Shown piece after piece: positions 28,019 to 39,495 of a stretch of 64,000 bases of DNA. A program made the position numbers and the translations under genes. Each line of letters starts with the position of its first letter. Within the stretch, counting starts at the first letter, position 1. The stretch is taken from NCBI GenBank assembly GCA_933228675.1, contig OW121740.1, forward strand, positions 38,299,492 to 38,363,491, given 5' to 3'. This stretch comes from Stomorhina lunata. Lineage: Eukaryota; Arthropoda; Insecta; Diptera; Rhiniidae. A model generated the notes under the pieces. The model was not told the DNA's origin and made no database searches. It saw only the letters and a list, made by a program, of their open reading frames with translations.

Positions 28019-28813
28019 TTAGGGTGGCATGAGTTATCAATAACAAGTGTGACTGATACAAGTTTTCTATGTCGAAAACAAAGCTCAACATTTAAAAGTA
28101 TTCCACAAAAATTGATCTCATCACCGATTAATATGCAGTTAGGCCAAACACTTTTTTAGCAATACGGCAGGTCTATATATTTTGTGAGAAATTCTTAATG
28201 CCTAATCCATGTATAAACTCTGGACTTAACATTTATTGATAGTATATCTTAATACAAAATCCTTCAAAGCTGAAAGCTATCGCACTTTCATTTGACGAAA
28301 ACAAATCATTTTGGTATTTTTGTGTTACCAATTCAGAATTTATATTATTTTTGGTTTTTGAGCTAGAATTATTAGTTTACTAATACTAATACTAGAAATA
28401 TTAATCATACCGAGATTAGTAACAGTAAGTCACTTTTTAAAAAGTGTCTCCGTATTTTGCTTCCGATGTACCTTTAGCAATAAAATTGATTTTTAATACT
28501 CGTTTACAAATACTTATTCACTTGTGATATCCATATGTTTTCAAAATATTTAAGTAAATACCTTTTTAATACTCAGTTTTATTATTTGTCATGAATTTAC
28601 TTGTGTTGGCCGTTTTTTATAGCAAATAATAACAAAATTTTGATTATAGGCCAATATAATCAAACAGTTATTTTACCACAACATAATATTGACCATTACT
28701 GGGGTAATAACAACAAATAAACAGCTTGTAAAAATTACTAAATACAGCGTGAGCCAAGATATGCGATTGGTATGGGAAAAGTAGAGAAAAGAAAATTAAA
28801 TTTAATATTTCCG
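28019..28813 (-). other. Intron 1, between B2 and satellite D2; A-family traces
   Basis: 28060-28340 shows diluted family A phrases (CAATACGGCAGGTCTATATA, CATTTATTGATAG) without ends. The rest is AT-rich. Confidence 0.5.
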
Positions 28814-30290
28814 TATAGACTAAGACATAGACTAAGACATAACCTAAGACAAAGACTAAGACATAGACTAAGACATAGACTAAGACATAGACTAAGACAT
28901 AGACTAAGACATAGACTAAGACATAGACTAAGACATAGACTAAGACATAGACTAAGACATAGACTAAAACATAGACTAAGACATAGACTAAGAAATAGAC
29001 TAAGACATAGACTAAGACATAGACTAAGACATAGACTAAGACATAGACTAAGACATAGACTAAGACATAGACTAAGATATAGACTAAGACATAGACTAAG
29101 ACATAGACTAAGACATAGACTAAGACATAGACTAAGACATAGACTAAGACATAGACTAAGACATAGACTAAGACATAGACTAAGACATAGACTAAGACAT
29201 AGACTAAGACATAGACTAAGACATAGACTAAGACATAGACTAAGACATAGACTAAGACATAGACTAAGACATAGACTAAGACATAGACTAAGACATAGAC
29301 TAAGACATAGACTAAGACATAGACTAAGACATAGACTAAGACATAGACTAAGACATAGACTAAGACATAGACTAAGACATAGACTAAGACATAGACTAAC
29401 ACATAGACTAAGATATAGACTAAGACATATACTACGACATAGACTAAGACATAGACTAAGACATAGACTAAGACATAGACTAAGACATAGACTAAGACAT
29501 AGACTAAGACATAGACTAAGACATAGACTAAAACATAGACTAAGACATAGACTAAGAAATAGACTAAGACATAGACTAAGACATAGACTAAGACATAGAC
29601 TAAGACATAGACTAAGACATAGACTAAGATATAGACTAAGACATAGACTAAGACATAGACTAAGACATAGACTAAGACATAGACTAAGACATAGACTAAG
29701 ACATAGACTAAGACATAGACTAAGACATAGACTAAGACATAGACTAAGACATAGACTAAGACATAGACTAAGACATAGACTAAGACATAGACTAAGACAT
29801 AGACTAAGACATAGACTAAGACATAGACTAAGACATAGACTAAGACATAGACTAAGACATAGACTAAGACATAGACTAAGACATAGACTAAGACATAGAC
29901 TAAGACATAGACTAAGACATAGACTAAGACATAGACTAAGACATAGACTAAGACATAGACTAAGACATAGACTAACACATAGACTAAGATATAGACTAAG
30001 ACATATACTACGACATAGACTAAGACATAGACTAAGACATAGACTAAGACATAGACTAAGACATAGACTAAGACATAGACTAAGACATAGACTAAGACAT
30101 AGACTAAGACATAGACTAAGACATAGACTAAGACATAGACTAAGACATAGACAAAGACATAGACTAAGACATAGACTAAGACATAGACTAAGATATAGAC
30201 TAAGACATAGACTAAAACATAGACTAAGACATAGACTAAGACAAAGACATATTCTAACATAAAGACTATGACATAGGCCAATATACACAC
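28814..30290 (-). repeat. 12-bp satellite array D2 in intron 1
   Basis: About 1.45 kb of GACTAAGACATA on the plus strand, with a decaying tail to about 30450. Variant markers recur: ACTAACACAT at 29395 and 29971 (576 bases, 48 units), AGACTAAAAC at 28961 and 29525 (47 units), ACTAAGATAT at 29071 and 29623 (46 units), so the array is two tandem copies of a roughly 0.56-kb block. The 496-540-codon open frames on both strands are period artefacts, not proteins. Confidence 0.97.
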
Positions 30291-31734
30291 TTGGACAAAG
30301 ACTATAACATAGACAAAGACATAGGCTAAGACATACCTAAAACATAGACTTAGATAAAGACTAAGTCACGGATTTGTATATATACTATGGCATAGATTAT
30401 TAATAAACTATGACTATGGTATATACAGAGACACGCACATAGACTAAGCCATAGACTTTATCCTTATGTATGTATATTTGTAGTATTCTTAATCTCCTTT
30501 TTATTCTTCCTTTTTATTCTTTGTATTAACCTAAACTATTTTCTTCTTTACGGGTTTATTTCAAAATGAAATTATTGAATACAATATAATTATAAAAAAT
30601 TGAGCTCAGTAGAATTAGTAACATATTTTTGCTTAATTTTCTTTCATTCTATTGTTTGCTAATGCAACACATTTCCTCCAATATTTTTCCTTTATTTCCT
30701 AGAAAAAATTTATAAAAGTTTTTACATTCTTTCACCAAATTTCTTTACAAATTTTATTCACACTTGTTTTCAATAAACTTGTGAAAAATATGTTACGATT
30801 TTTTTAGAGGCATTTTCTTGATTTGTATAATTTTTCTATTCTTGTTTTGCTTTTTAGAACAATAAACAAATATTATTTTACAATTTTATTTCTAACGCCA
30901 CCACTTGGTCTAGTTGAAACTTTTTTTTTTTTTTTTTGTTTAAAAATTCTGTTCTCAAGAGCAATTCATTTCTTCAATACAATATATTTCCAATTGAATT
31001 TCAAATGATCGAAAAGGCATAGGTGTTTCCATAGAATTTTAAAGAATGTATAAGTGGAAATTGTTTGTGGCAAAGAAGCAATTGAACTACTAGGAGGGAA
31101 GTTGTCAAGAGTAAGCATATCATAAAGTTTTTGAATTTGAAATTTCTTTTCTAATTTTAATTTTTTTTTAGTTCTGAAACCCACTTTAAAGTATAAAGAA
31201 TCTCACCTTACCTTAAAATGGATTTCACACTTCACTGAAGATATAACATTGCACTGTATCAATATTATAGGTGTAGTGTATCATGGAGTCGCTATAATTT
31301 GTGCTAATATAAAGCCAAATTCTCATATCAGCCAAAAAGCGAGATAAGTGTTATTTATACATTAATATTCAATCAATTACGATTTGTTACCTAATGCGAA
31401 AATAATACCATAAGCTGTATTTTTCAATACACTCGAAATGGATTTGACTTTTTTTTGTGATAAATAAAGTTAACTGATTTCACTTCTGTTCGAATTAGTT
31501 ATTGAATGGGAGATTATAGGTTAAAGCTATTTATTATTTTATTTTATCTTTATATACATAATGTATTTTCACAAAATTTCTACTATTTAATATCCTGGGA
31601 TTTAGAATTGTTTTTGTTAGAGCTATAAGCGAGGGTGTTATTAAAAGTAAGAGAAGTTTGAAAAAGTTATATTTACATTTATTCTATGTGACTTCCTATT
31701 AAATATTTCATATACCTCCTATAGGTGTGGATGT
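30291..31734 (-). other. Intron 1, spacer between inverted satellite arrays D2 and D3
   Basis: Decayed satellite to 30450, then about 1.3 kb of AT-rich sequence with T-runs and no recognised element or exon. Confidence 0.5.
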
Positions 31735-34700
31735 CTATGTATTAGTCTATGGCTTAGTCTATATCTAAGTCTATGTCATATTTTATGTCTTAGCCTATGT
31801 GTAAGTCTATGTCTTTGTCTATCTCTTATTTTATGTCTTAGTCTGTGTGTAAGTCTATACCTTAGTTTATGTTTTGGCCTATATTTTAGTCAATGTTTTG
31901 GTTTAGGTCTAGAAATATTTTCTAGTCTAAGACATAGACTAAGTGTCTTAGTCTATATCTTAGTCTATGTTTTAGTCTATGTCTTAGTCTATGTCTTAGT
32001 CTATGTCTTAGTCTATGTCTTAGTCTATGTCTTAGTCTATGTCTTAGTCTATGTCTTAGTCTATGTCTTAGTCTATGTCTTAGTCTATGTCTTAGTCTAT
32101 GTCTTAGTCTATGTCTTAGTCTATGTCTTAGTCTATGTCTTAGTCTATGTCTTAGTCTATGTCTTAGTCTATGTCTTAGTCTATGTCTTAGTCTATGTCT
32201 TAGTCTATGTCTTAGTCTATGTCTTAGTCTATGTCTTAGTCTATGTCTTAGTCTATGTCTTAGTCTATGTCTTAGTCTATGTCCTAGTCTATGTCTTAGT
32301 CTATGTCTTAGTCTATGTCTTAGTCTATGTCCTAGTCTATGTCTTAGTCTATGTCTTAGTCTATGTCTTAGTCTATGTCTTAGTCTATGTCTTAGTCTAT
32401 ATCTTAGTCTATGTCTTAGTCTATGTCTTAGTCTATGTCTTAGTCTATGTCTTAGTCTATGTCTTAGTCTATGTCTTAGTCTATGTCTTAGTCTATGTCT
32501 TAGTCTATGTCTTAGTCTATGTCTTAGTCTATGTCTTAGTCTATGTCTTAGTCTATGTCTTAGTCTATGTCTTAGTCTATGTCTTAGTCTATGTCTTAGT
32601 CTATGTCTTAGTCTATGTCTTAGTCTATGTCTTAGTCTATGTCTTAGTCTATGTCTTAGTCTATGTCTTAGTCTATGTCTTAGTCTATGTCTTAGTCTAT
32701 GTCTTAGTCTAAGTCTTAGTCTATGTCTTAGTCTATGTCTTAGTCTATGTCTTAGTCTATGTCTTAGTCTATGTCTTAGTCTATGTCTTAGTCTATGTCT
32801 TAGTCTATGTCTTAGTCTATGTCTTAGTCTATGTCTTAGTCTATGTCTTAGTCTATGTCTTAGTCTATGTCTTAGTCTATGACTTAGTCTATGTCTTAGT
32901 CTATGTCTTAGTCTATGTCTTAGTCTATGTCTTAGTCTATGTCTTAGTCTATGTCTTAGTCTATGTCTTAGTCTATGTCTTAGTCTATGTCTTAGTCTAT
33001 GTCTTAGTCTATGTCTTAGTCTATGTCTTAGTCTATGTCTTAGTCTATGTCTTAGTCTATGTCTTAGTCTATGTCTTAGTCTATGTCTTAGTCTATGTCT
33101 TAGTCTATGTCTTAGTCTATGTCTTAGTCTATGTCTTAGTCTATGTCTTAGTCTATGTCTTAGTCTATGTCTATGTCTTAGTCTATGTCTTAGTCTATGT
33201 CTTAGTCTATGTCTTAGTCTATGTCTTAGTCTATGTCTTAGTCTATGTCTTAGTCTATGTCTTAGTCTATGTCTTAGTCTATGTCTTAGTCTATGTCTTA
33301 GTCTATGTCTTAGTCTATGTCTTAGTCTATGTCTTAGTCTATGTCTTAGTCTATGTCTTAGTCTATGTCTTAGTCTATGTCTTAGTCTATATCTTAGTCT
33401 ATGTCTATGTCTTAGTCTATGTCTTAGTCTATGTCTTAGTCTATGTCTTAGTCTATGTCTTAGTCTATGTCTTAGTCTATGTCTTAGTCTATGTCTTAGT
33501 CTATGTCTTAGTCTATGTCTTAGTCTATGTCTTAGTCTATGTCTTAGTCTATGTCTTAGTCTATGTCTTAGTCTATGTCTTAGTCTATGTCTTAGTCTAT
33601 GTCTTAGTCTATGTCTTAGTCTATGTCTTAGTCTATGTCTTAGTCTATGTCTTAGTCTATGTCTTAGTCTATGTCTTAGTCTATGTCTTAGTCTATGTCT
33701 TAGTCTATGTCTTAGTCTATGTCTTAGTCTATGTCTTAGTCTATGTCTTAGTCTATGTCCTAGTCTATGTCTTAGTCTATGTCTTAGTCTATGTCTTAGT
33801 CTATGTCCTAGTCTATGTCTTAGTCTATGTCTTAGTCTATGTCTTAGTCTATGTCTTAGTCTATGTCTTAGTCTATATCTTAGTCTATGTCTTAGTCTAT
33901 GTCTTAGTCTATGTCTTAGTCTATGTCTTAGTCTATGTCTTAGTCTATGTCTTAGTCTATGTCTTAGTCTATGTCTTAGTCTATGTCTTAGTCTATGTCT
34001 TAGTCTATGTCTTAGTCTATGTCTTAGTCTATGTCTTAGTCTATGTCTTAGTCTATGTCTTAGTCTATGTCTTAGTCTATGTCTTAGTCTATGTCTTAGT
34101 CTATGTCTTAGTCTATGTCTTAGTCTATGTCTTAGTCTATGTCTTAGTCTATGTCTTAGTCTATATCTTAGTCTAAGTCTTAGTCTATGTCTTAGTCTAT
34201 GTCTTAGTCTATGTCTTAGTCTATGTCTTAGTCTATGTCTTAGTCTATGTCTTAGTCTATGTCTTAGTCTATGTCTTAGTCTATGTCTTAGTCTATGTCT
34301 TAGTCTATGTCTTAGTCTATGTCTTAGTCTATGTCTTAGTCTATGACTTAGTCTATGTCTTAGTCTATGTCTTAGTCTATGTCTTAGTCTATGTCTTAGT
34401 CTATGTCTTAGTCTATGTCTTAGTCTATGTCTTAGTCTATGTCTTAGTCTATGTCTTAGTCTATGTCTTAGTCTATGTCTTAGTCTATGTCTTAGTCTAT
34501 GTCTTAGTCTATGTCTTAGTCTATGTCTTAGTCTATGTCTTAGTCTATGTCTTAGTCTATGTCTTAGTCTATGTCTTAGTCTATGTCTTAGTCTATGTCC
34601 TAGTCTATGTCTTAGTCTATGTCTTAGTCTATGTCTTAGTCTATGTCCTAGTCTATGTCTTAGTCTATGTCTTAGTCTATGTCTTAGTCTATGTCTTAGT

Positions 34701-36720
34701 CTATGTCTTAGTCTATATCTTAGTCTATGTCTTAGTCTATGTCTTAGTCTATGTCTTAGTCTATGTCTTAGTCTATGTCTTAGTCTATGTCTTAGTCTAT
34801 GTCTTAGTCTATGTCTTAGTCTATGTCTTAGTCTATGTCTTAGTCTATGTCTTAGTCTATGTCTTAGTCTATGTCTTAGTCTATGTCTTAGTCTATGTCT
34901 TAGTCTATGTCTTAGTCTATGTCTTAGTCTATGTCTTAGTCTATGTCTTAGTCTATGTCTTAGTCTATGTCTTAGTCTAAGTCTTAGTCTATGTCTTAGT
35001 CTATGTCTTAGTCTATGTCTTAGTCTATGTCTTAGTCTATGTCTTAGTCTATGTCTTAGTCTATGTCTTAGTCTATGTCTTAGTCTATGTCTTAGTCTAT
35101 GTCTTAGTCTATGTCTTAGTCTATGTCTTAGTCTATGTCTTAGTCTATGACTTAGTCTATGTCTTAGTCTATGTCTTAGTCTATGTCTTAGTCTATGTCT
35201 TAGTCTATGTCTTAGTCTATGTCTTAGTCTATGTCTTAGTCTATGTCTTAGTCTATGTCTTAGTCTATGTCTTAGTCTATGTCTTAGTCTATGTCTTAGT
35301 CTATGTCTTAGTCTATGTCTTATTCTATGTCTTAGTCTATGTCTTAGTCTATGTCTTAGTCTATGTCTTAGTCTATGTCTTAGTCTATGTCTTAGTCTAT
35401 GTCTATGTCTTAGTCTATGTCTTAGTCTATGTCTTAGTCTATGTCTTAGTCTATGTCTTAGTCTATGTCTTAGTCTATGTCTTAGTCTATGTCTTAGTCT
35501 ATGTCTTAGTCTATGTCTTAGTCTATGTCTTAGTCTATGTCTTAGTCTATGTCTTAGTCTATGTCTTAGTCTATGTCTTAGTCTATGTCTTAGTCTATGT
35601 CTTAGTCTATGTCTTAGTCTATATCTTAGTCTATGTCTATGTCTTAGTCTATGTCTTAGTCTATGTCTTAGTCTATGTCTTAGTCTATGTCTTAGTCTAT
35701 GTCTTAGTCTATGTCTTAGTCTATGTCTTAGTCTATGTCTTAGTCTATGTCTTAGTCTATGTCTTAGTCTATGTCTTAGTCTATGTCTTAGTCTATGTCT
35801 TAGTCTATGTCTTAGTCTATGTCTTAGTCTATGTCTTAGTCTATGTCTTAGTCTATGTCTTAGTCTATGTCTTAGTCTATGTCTTAGTCTATGTCTTAGT
35901 CTATGTCTTAGTCTATGTCTTAGTCTATGTCTTAGTCTATGTCTTAGTCTATGTCTTAGTCTATGTCTTAGTCTATGTCTTAGTCTATGTCTTAGTCTAT
36001 GTCTTAGTCTATGTCTTAGTCTATGTCTTAGTCTATGTCTTAGTCTATGTCTTAGTCTATGTCTTAGTCTATGTCTTAGTCTATGTCTTAGTCTATGTCT
36101 TAGTCTATGTCTTAGTCTATGTCTTAGTCTATGTCTTAGTCTATGTCTTAGTCTATGTCTTAGTCTATGTCTTAGTCTATGTCTTAGTCTATGTCTTAGT
36201 CTATGTCTTAGTCTATGTCTTAGTCTATGTCTTAGTCTATGTCTTAGTCTATGTCTTAGTCTATGTCTTAGTCTATGTCTTAGTCTATGTCTTAGTCTAT
36301 GTCTTAGTCTATGTCTTAGTCTATGTCTTAGTCTATGTCTTAGTCTATGTCTTAGTCTATGTCTTAGTCTATGTCTTAGCCTATGTCTTAGTTTATGTCT
36401 TAGTCTATGTCTTAGTCTATGTCTATGTTTTAGTCTATGTCTTAGTCTATGTCTTAGTCTATGTCTTAGTCTATGTCTTAGTCTATGTCTTAGTCTATGT
36501 CTTAGTCTATGTCTTAGTCTATGTCTTAGTCTATGTCTTAGTCTATGTCTTAGTCTACGTCTTAGTCTATGTATTAGTCTATGTCTTAGTCTATGTCTTA
36601 GTCTACCTTTTAGTCTATGTCTTAGTATATGTCTTAGTCTATATCTTTTTCTATGTCTAAATCTATGTCTTAGTCTATGTCTTTTTCTATAGTTTAGTCT
36701 ATGTCTTAGTTTTTGTTAAA
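31735..36720 (+). repeat. 12-bp satellite array D3 in intron 1, inverted relative to D2 (about 4.9 kb)
   Basis: TATGTCTTAGTC on the plus strand, the reverse complement of D1/D2. Diverged at 31735-31920 and 36550-36720, very regular between. Recurring variants mark higher-order units: paired GTCCTAG at 32281/32329, 33757 and 34597 (the last two 840 bases, 70 units apart), CTATGACTTA at 32877, 34341 and 35145 (804 bases, 67 units), and the TCTATGTCTATG deletion variant near 33168, 33405, 35398 and 35634. The core makes no sense as coding DNA. Confidence 0.97.
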
Positions 36721-36759
36721 GTCTTACTAAAGGAAATGCAACTATAGTCAAATCTGACT

Positions 36760-37740
36760 TTAGTAGAGTCTTACTATTGTCAAACCTGATTAAAGTTAAG
36801 TCTGACTTTATTGTAGTCTAAATAAAGTCCAGTCTGACGATACTCGAGTCTTACTGTAGTCAAGTTTGACTATAGTTAAATCTGACTATAGTTGAGTCTG
36901 ACTATAGTCGACTATAGTCGAGACTGACTATTGTCGAGTCTGACTCTACTTGAGTTTGACTATACTCACGTCTGACTATACTCAAGTCTGACTATAGTCG
37001 AATACAATAGTCGAATCTAACTATTGTCGAGACTAACCATAGTCTATTCTGACTATAGTCGAGTCTGCCTACAGTCGAATCTGACTATAGTCGAGTCTGA
37101 CTATAATCGAGTCTGACTATACTCACGTCTGACTATTCTCGAAACTATAGTCGAAACTGACTATTGTCAATTCTAACTATAGTACAATCTGACTATAGTC
37201 TTGTCTGACTATAGTCGGGTCTGACTATATTTGGGTCTGATTATCTGTCTTTAATCGAGTGTGACTATACTCGAGTCGGACTACAGTCTAGTCTGGAGAC
37301 TGGCTATAGTTGTGTTACACTTTAGTCGAGTCTGAGTACAGTCGATTTTGACTGTAGTCGAGTCGGACTACAGTCGAGTCTGACTGTAGTCGAGTCTGAC
37401 AATAGTCAAGTCTGACTATACTCGAGTCAGGCTATATTCAAGTCTAACTATACTTGAGTCAGGCTACAGTCTAGTCTGGCTATACTCAAGTTTGACTATA
37501 GTCGAGTCTAACTATACCCAAGTCTGTATTTAGTTTAGTCTGACTATAATCGAGTCTGACTAAAGTCGAGTATGTCTAAAGTCGAGGCTGACTATATTCG
37601 AGGCTGACTACAGCCTAGTCTGTTTAAAGTCTAACCTGCCTAAAAACGAATCTTATTATACATAGTCGAGTCTGAATGCAGTCGAGTGTGACTATAGTAG
37701 AGTCTGACTTTTGCCGGGCTTAACTATAGTCAACTTTTAC
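36760..37740 (+). repeat. Degenerate 16-bp satellite (GACTATAGTC family) in intron 1
   Basis: Imperfect repeats of GAGTCTGACTATAGTC, with the palindrome GACTATAGTC often changed to one or two mismatches and frequent short deletions. It directly follows D3. It is more diverged than the arrays at 47590 and 52736. Confidence 0.85.
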
Positions 37741-38053
37741 TACGATTTGTTTTTATATGAGATCTATAAAACACTTCATAAAAAGCTTTTTAATTTTTCT
37801 CCTATAATAATATTCAACCAAAATCTTTAAAAGCTTTTTCATTTATCAAAATTTTCAAAAAGCTTTTACTAAGTATGTGCCAAATTTTTATTTCCTGCTA
37901 AAACTATTTTCAATATAAATCAAAACGTGACTCATTTCCGTATACTCATGCATGTGTTCGTTTGCCTTCTTACTTATGCAACTCTCGGTCTCCCCTTAAG
38001 AACATAAGTAATATTGCTAATAAACAAAAAGCATTTGTGTCTTAACAACTTAC
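37741..38053 (-). other. Intron 1, next to exon 1 donor
   Basis: AT-rich sequence ending at the GTAAGT donor of exon 1; nothing else seen. Confidence 0.5.
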
Positions 38054-38948
38054 CTTCAGCAATATAATGGATAACAGCTGGTGGCATAACACACGTTCCA
38101 ACTAGCCAATCCGTTATGGCCAAATTAAGTACAAAACAATTTGTAACCGTACGCAGGCGACGTGTTGTCAGAACAGCTAAAATCACCAGAGTATTACCGA
38201 CCACTGTGACCAAAATGAGCAGCATAAATATGGCCACAACCAAAGCCTTTGTCCAGGCCATACCAACCAGATAGGAGTCAACAAAGGGGGGTAAAGTGGC
38301 CGAGACATTAGCAGTGTGACTGTTGCTCCTTGTAGTTGATATTGTTATGGAAGTGGCTGTAGACGATGCATCCCAAGTAAAATTGCCACTTAAAGACAGA
38401 TGAGGTGGTGTTGAGGTTGATTCTATTGACTGGACCAAGCTATTGGTGAGATTCTCTAGGGATGTTAAGGACTCTACTAAATCAACTACCAAGGAAGTGG
38501 ACGAAGAGGAAGATGAAGAATTTGAAGATAATGTAACATTTTCCCAGTGGTAAGCAGGCGTTGGGATAGAGGGAATTTGTGTTGCATAAAGGAATGCTGG
38601 TTTTGGCAGTAGATTATTTGCTGTTGTACTCGTTGATGTTGTGGCTCGTGAAGATCCTTCTAATGTTGTTGTTTTGCTACTCATATGCACCAATTCGTAT
38701 AAAGTTGTTGTAGTAGTAGTAGCACTTGTTTGCCTTCTTAATGAGGCTGCAGTTGCATCGAATGTTGCAATTGCATTTGGAGTTTCTGTTAAATTGTTGT
38801 CACTTTCGTTGTAGTAGTCATTTATTAATGTTGTTGCTTTTGTTGTTTTTTGTATTGTGGTGGTTACTGCCGCTGCAGTTGCTGCTGTTGCCTTTAAAGT
38901 TTCATACAACAATGACAACAATTGTGGTTTTAGATCCTGTATTGTCAT
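38054..38948 (-). CDS. Receptor coding exon 1: N-terminal ectodomain, TM1 and TM2
   Basis: Residues 1-298 plus the first base of codon 299. The ATG at 38948 has a purine at -3 and an in-frame TAA lies a few codons upstream, so this is the first possible start in frame. The first 230 residues are low-complexity Thr/Ser/Ala/Asn with several N-x-S/T sites, unusually long for an amine receptor. There is no obvious signal peptide. TM1 carries the GN motif (Gly251-Asn252), then the short RRLRTVTN loop and TM2 with LAITD (Asp280) and MPP (288-290). The exon ends GCTGAAG followed by GTAAGT, a good donor at 38053. The apparent extra residues after Glu298 in the open frame are intron read-through. Confidence 0.93.
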
Positions 38949-39490
38949 TTCGTTTTTAATAAAACACCGTCCGTCCTTACTGACTGTCTGTCTCTCTCTA
39001 GGTGCAGGTGTGACGCTGTTGCATTTTACAATTTACAAGTGAATATATGAATGATATTCGTTGTTTTCATTGTTGCTATTTTTAGAATCATTTTTGTGAC
39101 TGTTTCTGTTTCTATTTTTTTTATAGAAGTTTTTCTGTAATGGCTTTTCTTCTTTAATTTGATGGTAAAATTTACCACAACATCCGGTTGGATTCGTTAT
39201 GTTGCTGTTGTTACTATTGTTAACTTTACGTATTTCTGCACTCACACTTTGGAAATGAAAAAAAATTGAGTATATGTTTTAAAAACAGTAAATAGGACTG
39301 CTGAAAAAATATTAAATTTTTATTGAAAATATCGAACATTAGAAAGGGCAACAAAATTTAACTTTTAGCTTTTTAAATTTAACGATTTTTTTTACTAATT
39401 TGAGATCGCTGATTTCAAATCTGATGTCCGTTTTTCTCGATTTGCTCGAGTTTTTGAGTTACAGGTTCTAGTTGATGTTTAATTATAGGC
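38949..39490 (-). other. 5' flank and probable 5' UTR of the receptor
   Basis: Upstream of the ATG the minus strand reads as non-repetitive sequence, rich in CAA/AAC and AAC/AGT-type words to about 39245, unlike the repeats around it. This suits an untranslated leader. On the minus strand a T-rich run ending in CCAAAG lies near 39250 and could be a splice acceptor for an upstream leader exon; this is weak. I see no convincing TATA box. The 71-codon open frame here has no recognisable domain. Beyond 39250 the sequence is AT-rich with nothing I recognise until the TTAA-flanked element. Confidence 0.35.
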
Positions 39491-39495
39491 TTTAA

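Larger units (their letters stand above)
15595..38948 (-). other. Gene locus: class A biogenic amine receptor (tyramine/octopamine-receptor-like), five coding exons
   Basis: The joined coding exons (895, 103, 126, 178 and 936 bp) give 2238 bp, that is 745 residues plus stop, with no internal stop. Seen in the sequence: a 230-residue Ser/Thr/Asn-rich extracellular N-terminus, TM1 about 235-260, TM2 270-296, TM3 305-331 with Asp315 (the amine-binding position) and Cys308, DRY at 332-334, TM4 with Trp361, Cys388 in loop 2, TM5 396-422 with Ser400/Ser404 and Pro408, a loop 3 of about 220 residues, TM6 with CWLPFF at 669-674, TM7 with NPFIY at 707-711, and a 30-residue tail with cysteines. These are family hallmarks of plasma-membrane G-protein-coupled amine receptors. 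Introns are 11.4, 2.2, 4.3 and 3.1 kb, in phases 1, 2, 2 and 0. TM5 and TM6/7 look closest to insect tyramine receptors (TyrR/TyrRII, TAR2/TAR3 class) from memory; an alpha2-like octopamine receptor is the alternative. Confidence 0.93.

Noticed and set aside
28668..30290. 540-, 516- and 496-codon open frames (LVYV, CLSL and RHRL repeats)
   Set aside because: They are translations of a 12-bp satellite whose period is a multiple of three, so all frames without a stop in one unit stay open. Both strands are equally open and the array is intronic.
17137..36720. CRISPR-like repeat arrays
   Set aside because: No unique spacers between repeats; continuous tandem satellites in a eukaryotic genome.
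37974..38053. Continuation of the receptor N-terminal frame to the stop at 37974
   Set aside because: After Glu298 the sequence is a canonical GTAAGT donor and the TM3 exon at 26526-26628 continues the protein in phase; the 26 extra codons are intron.
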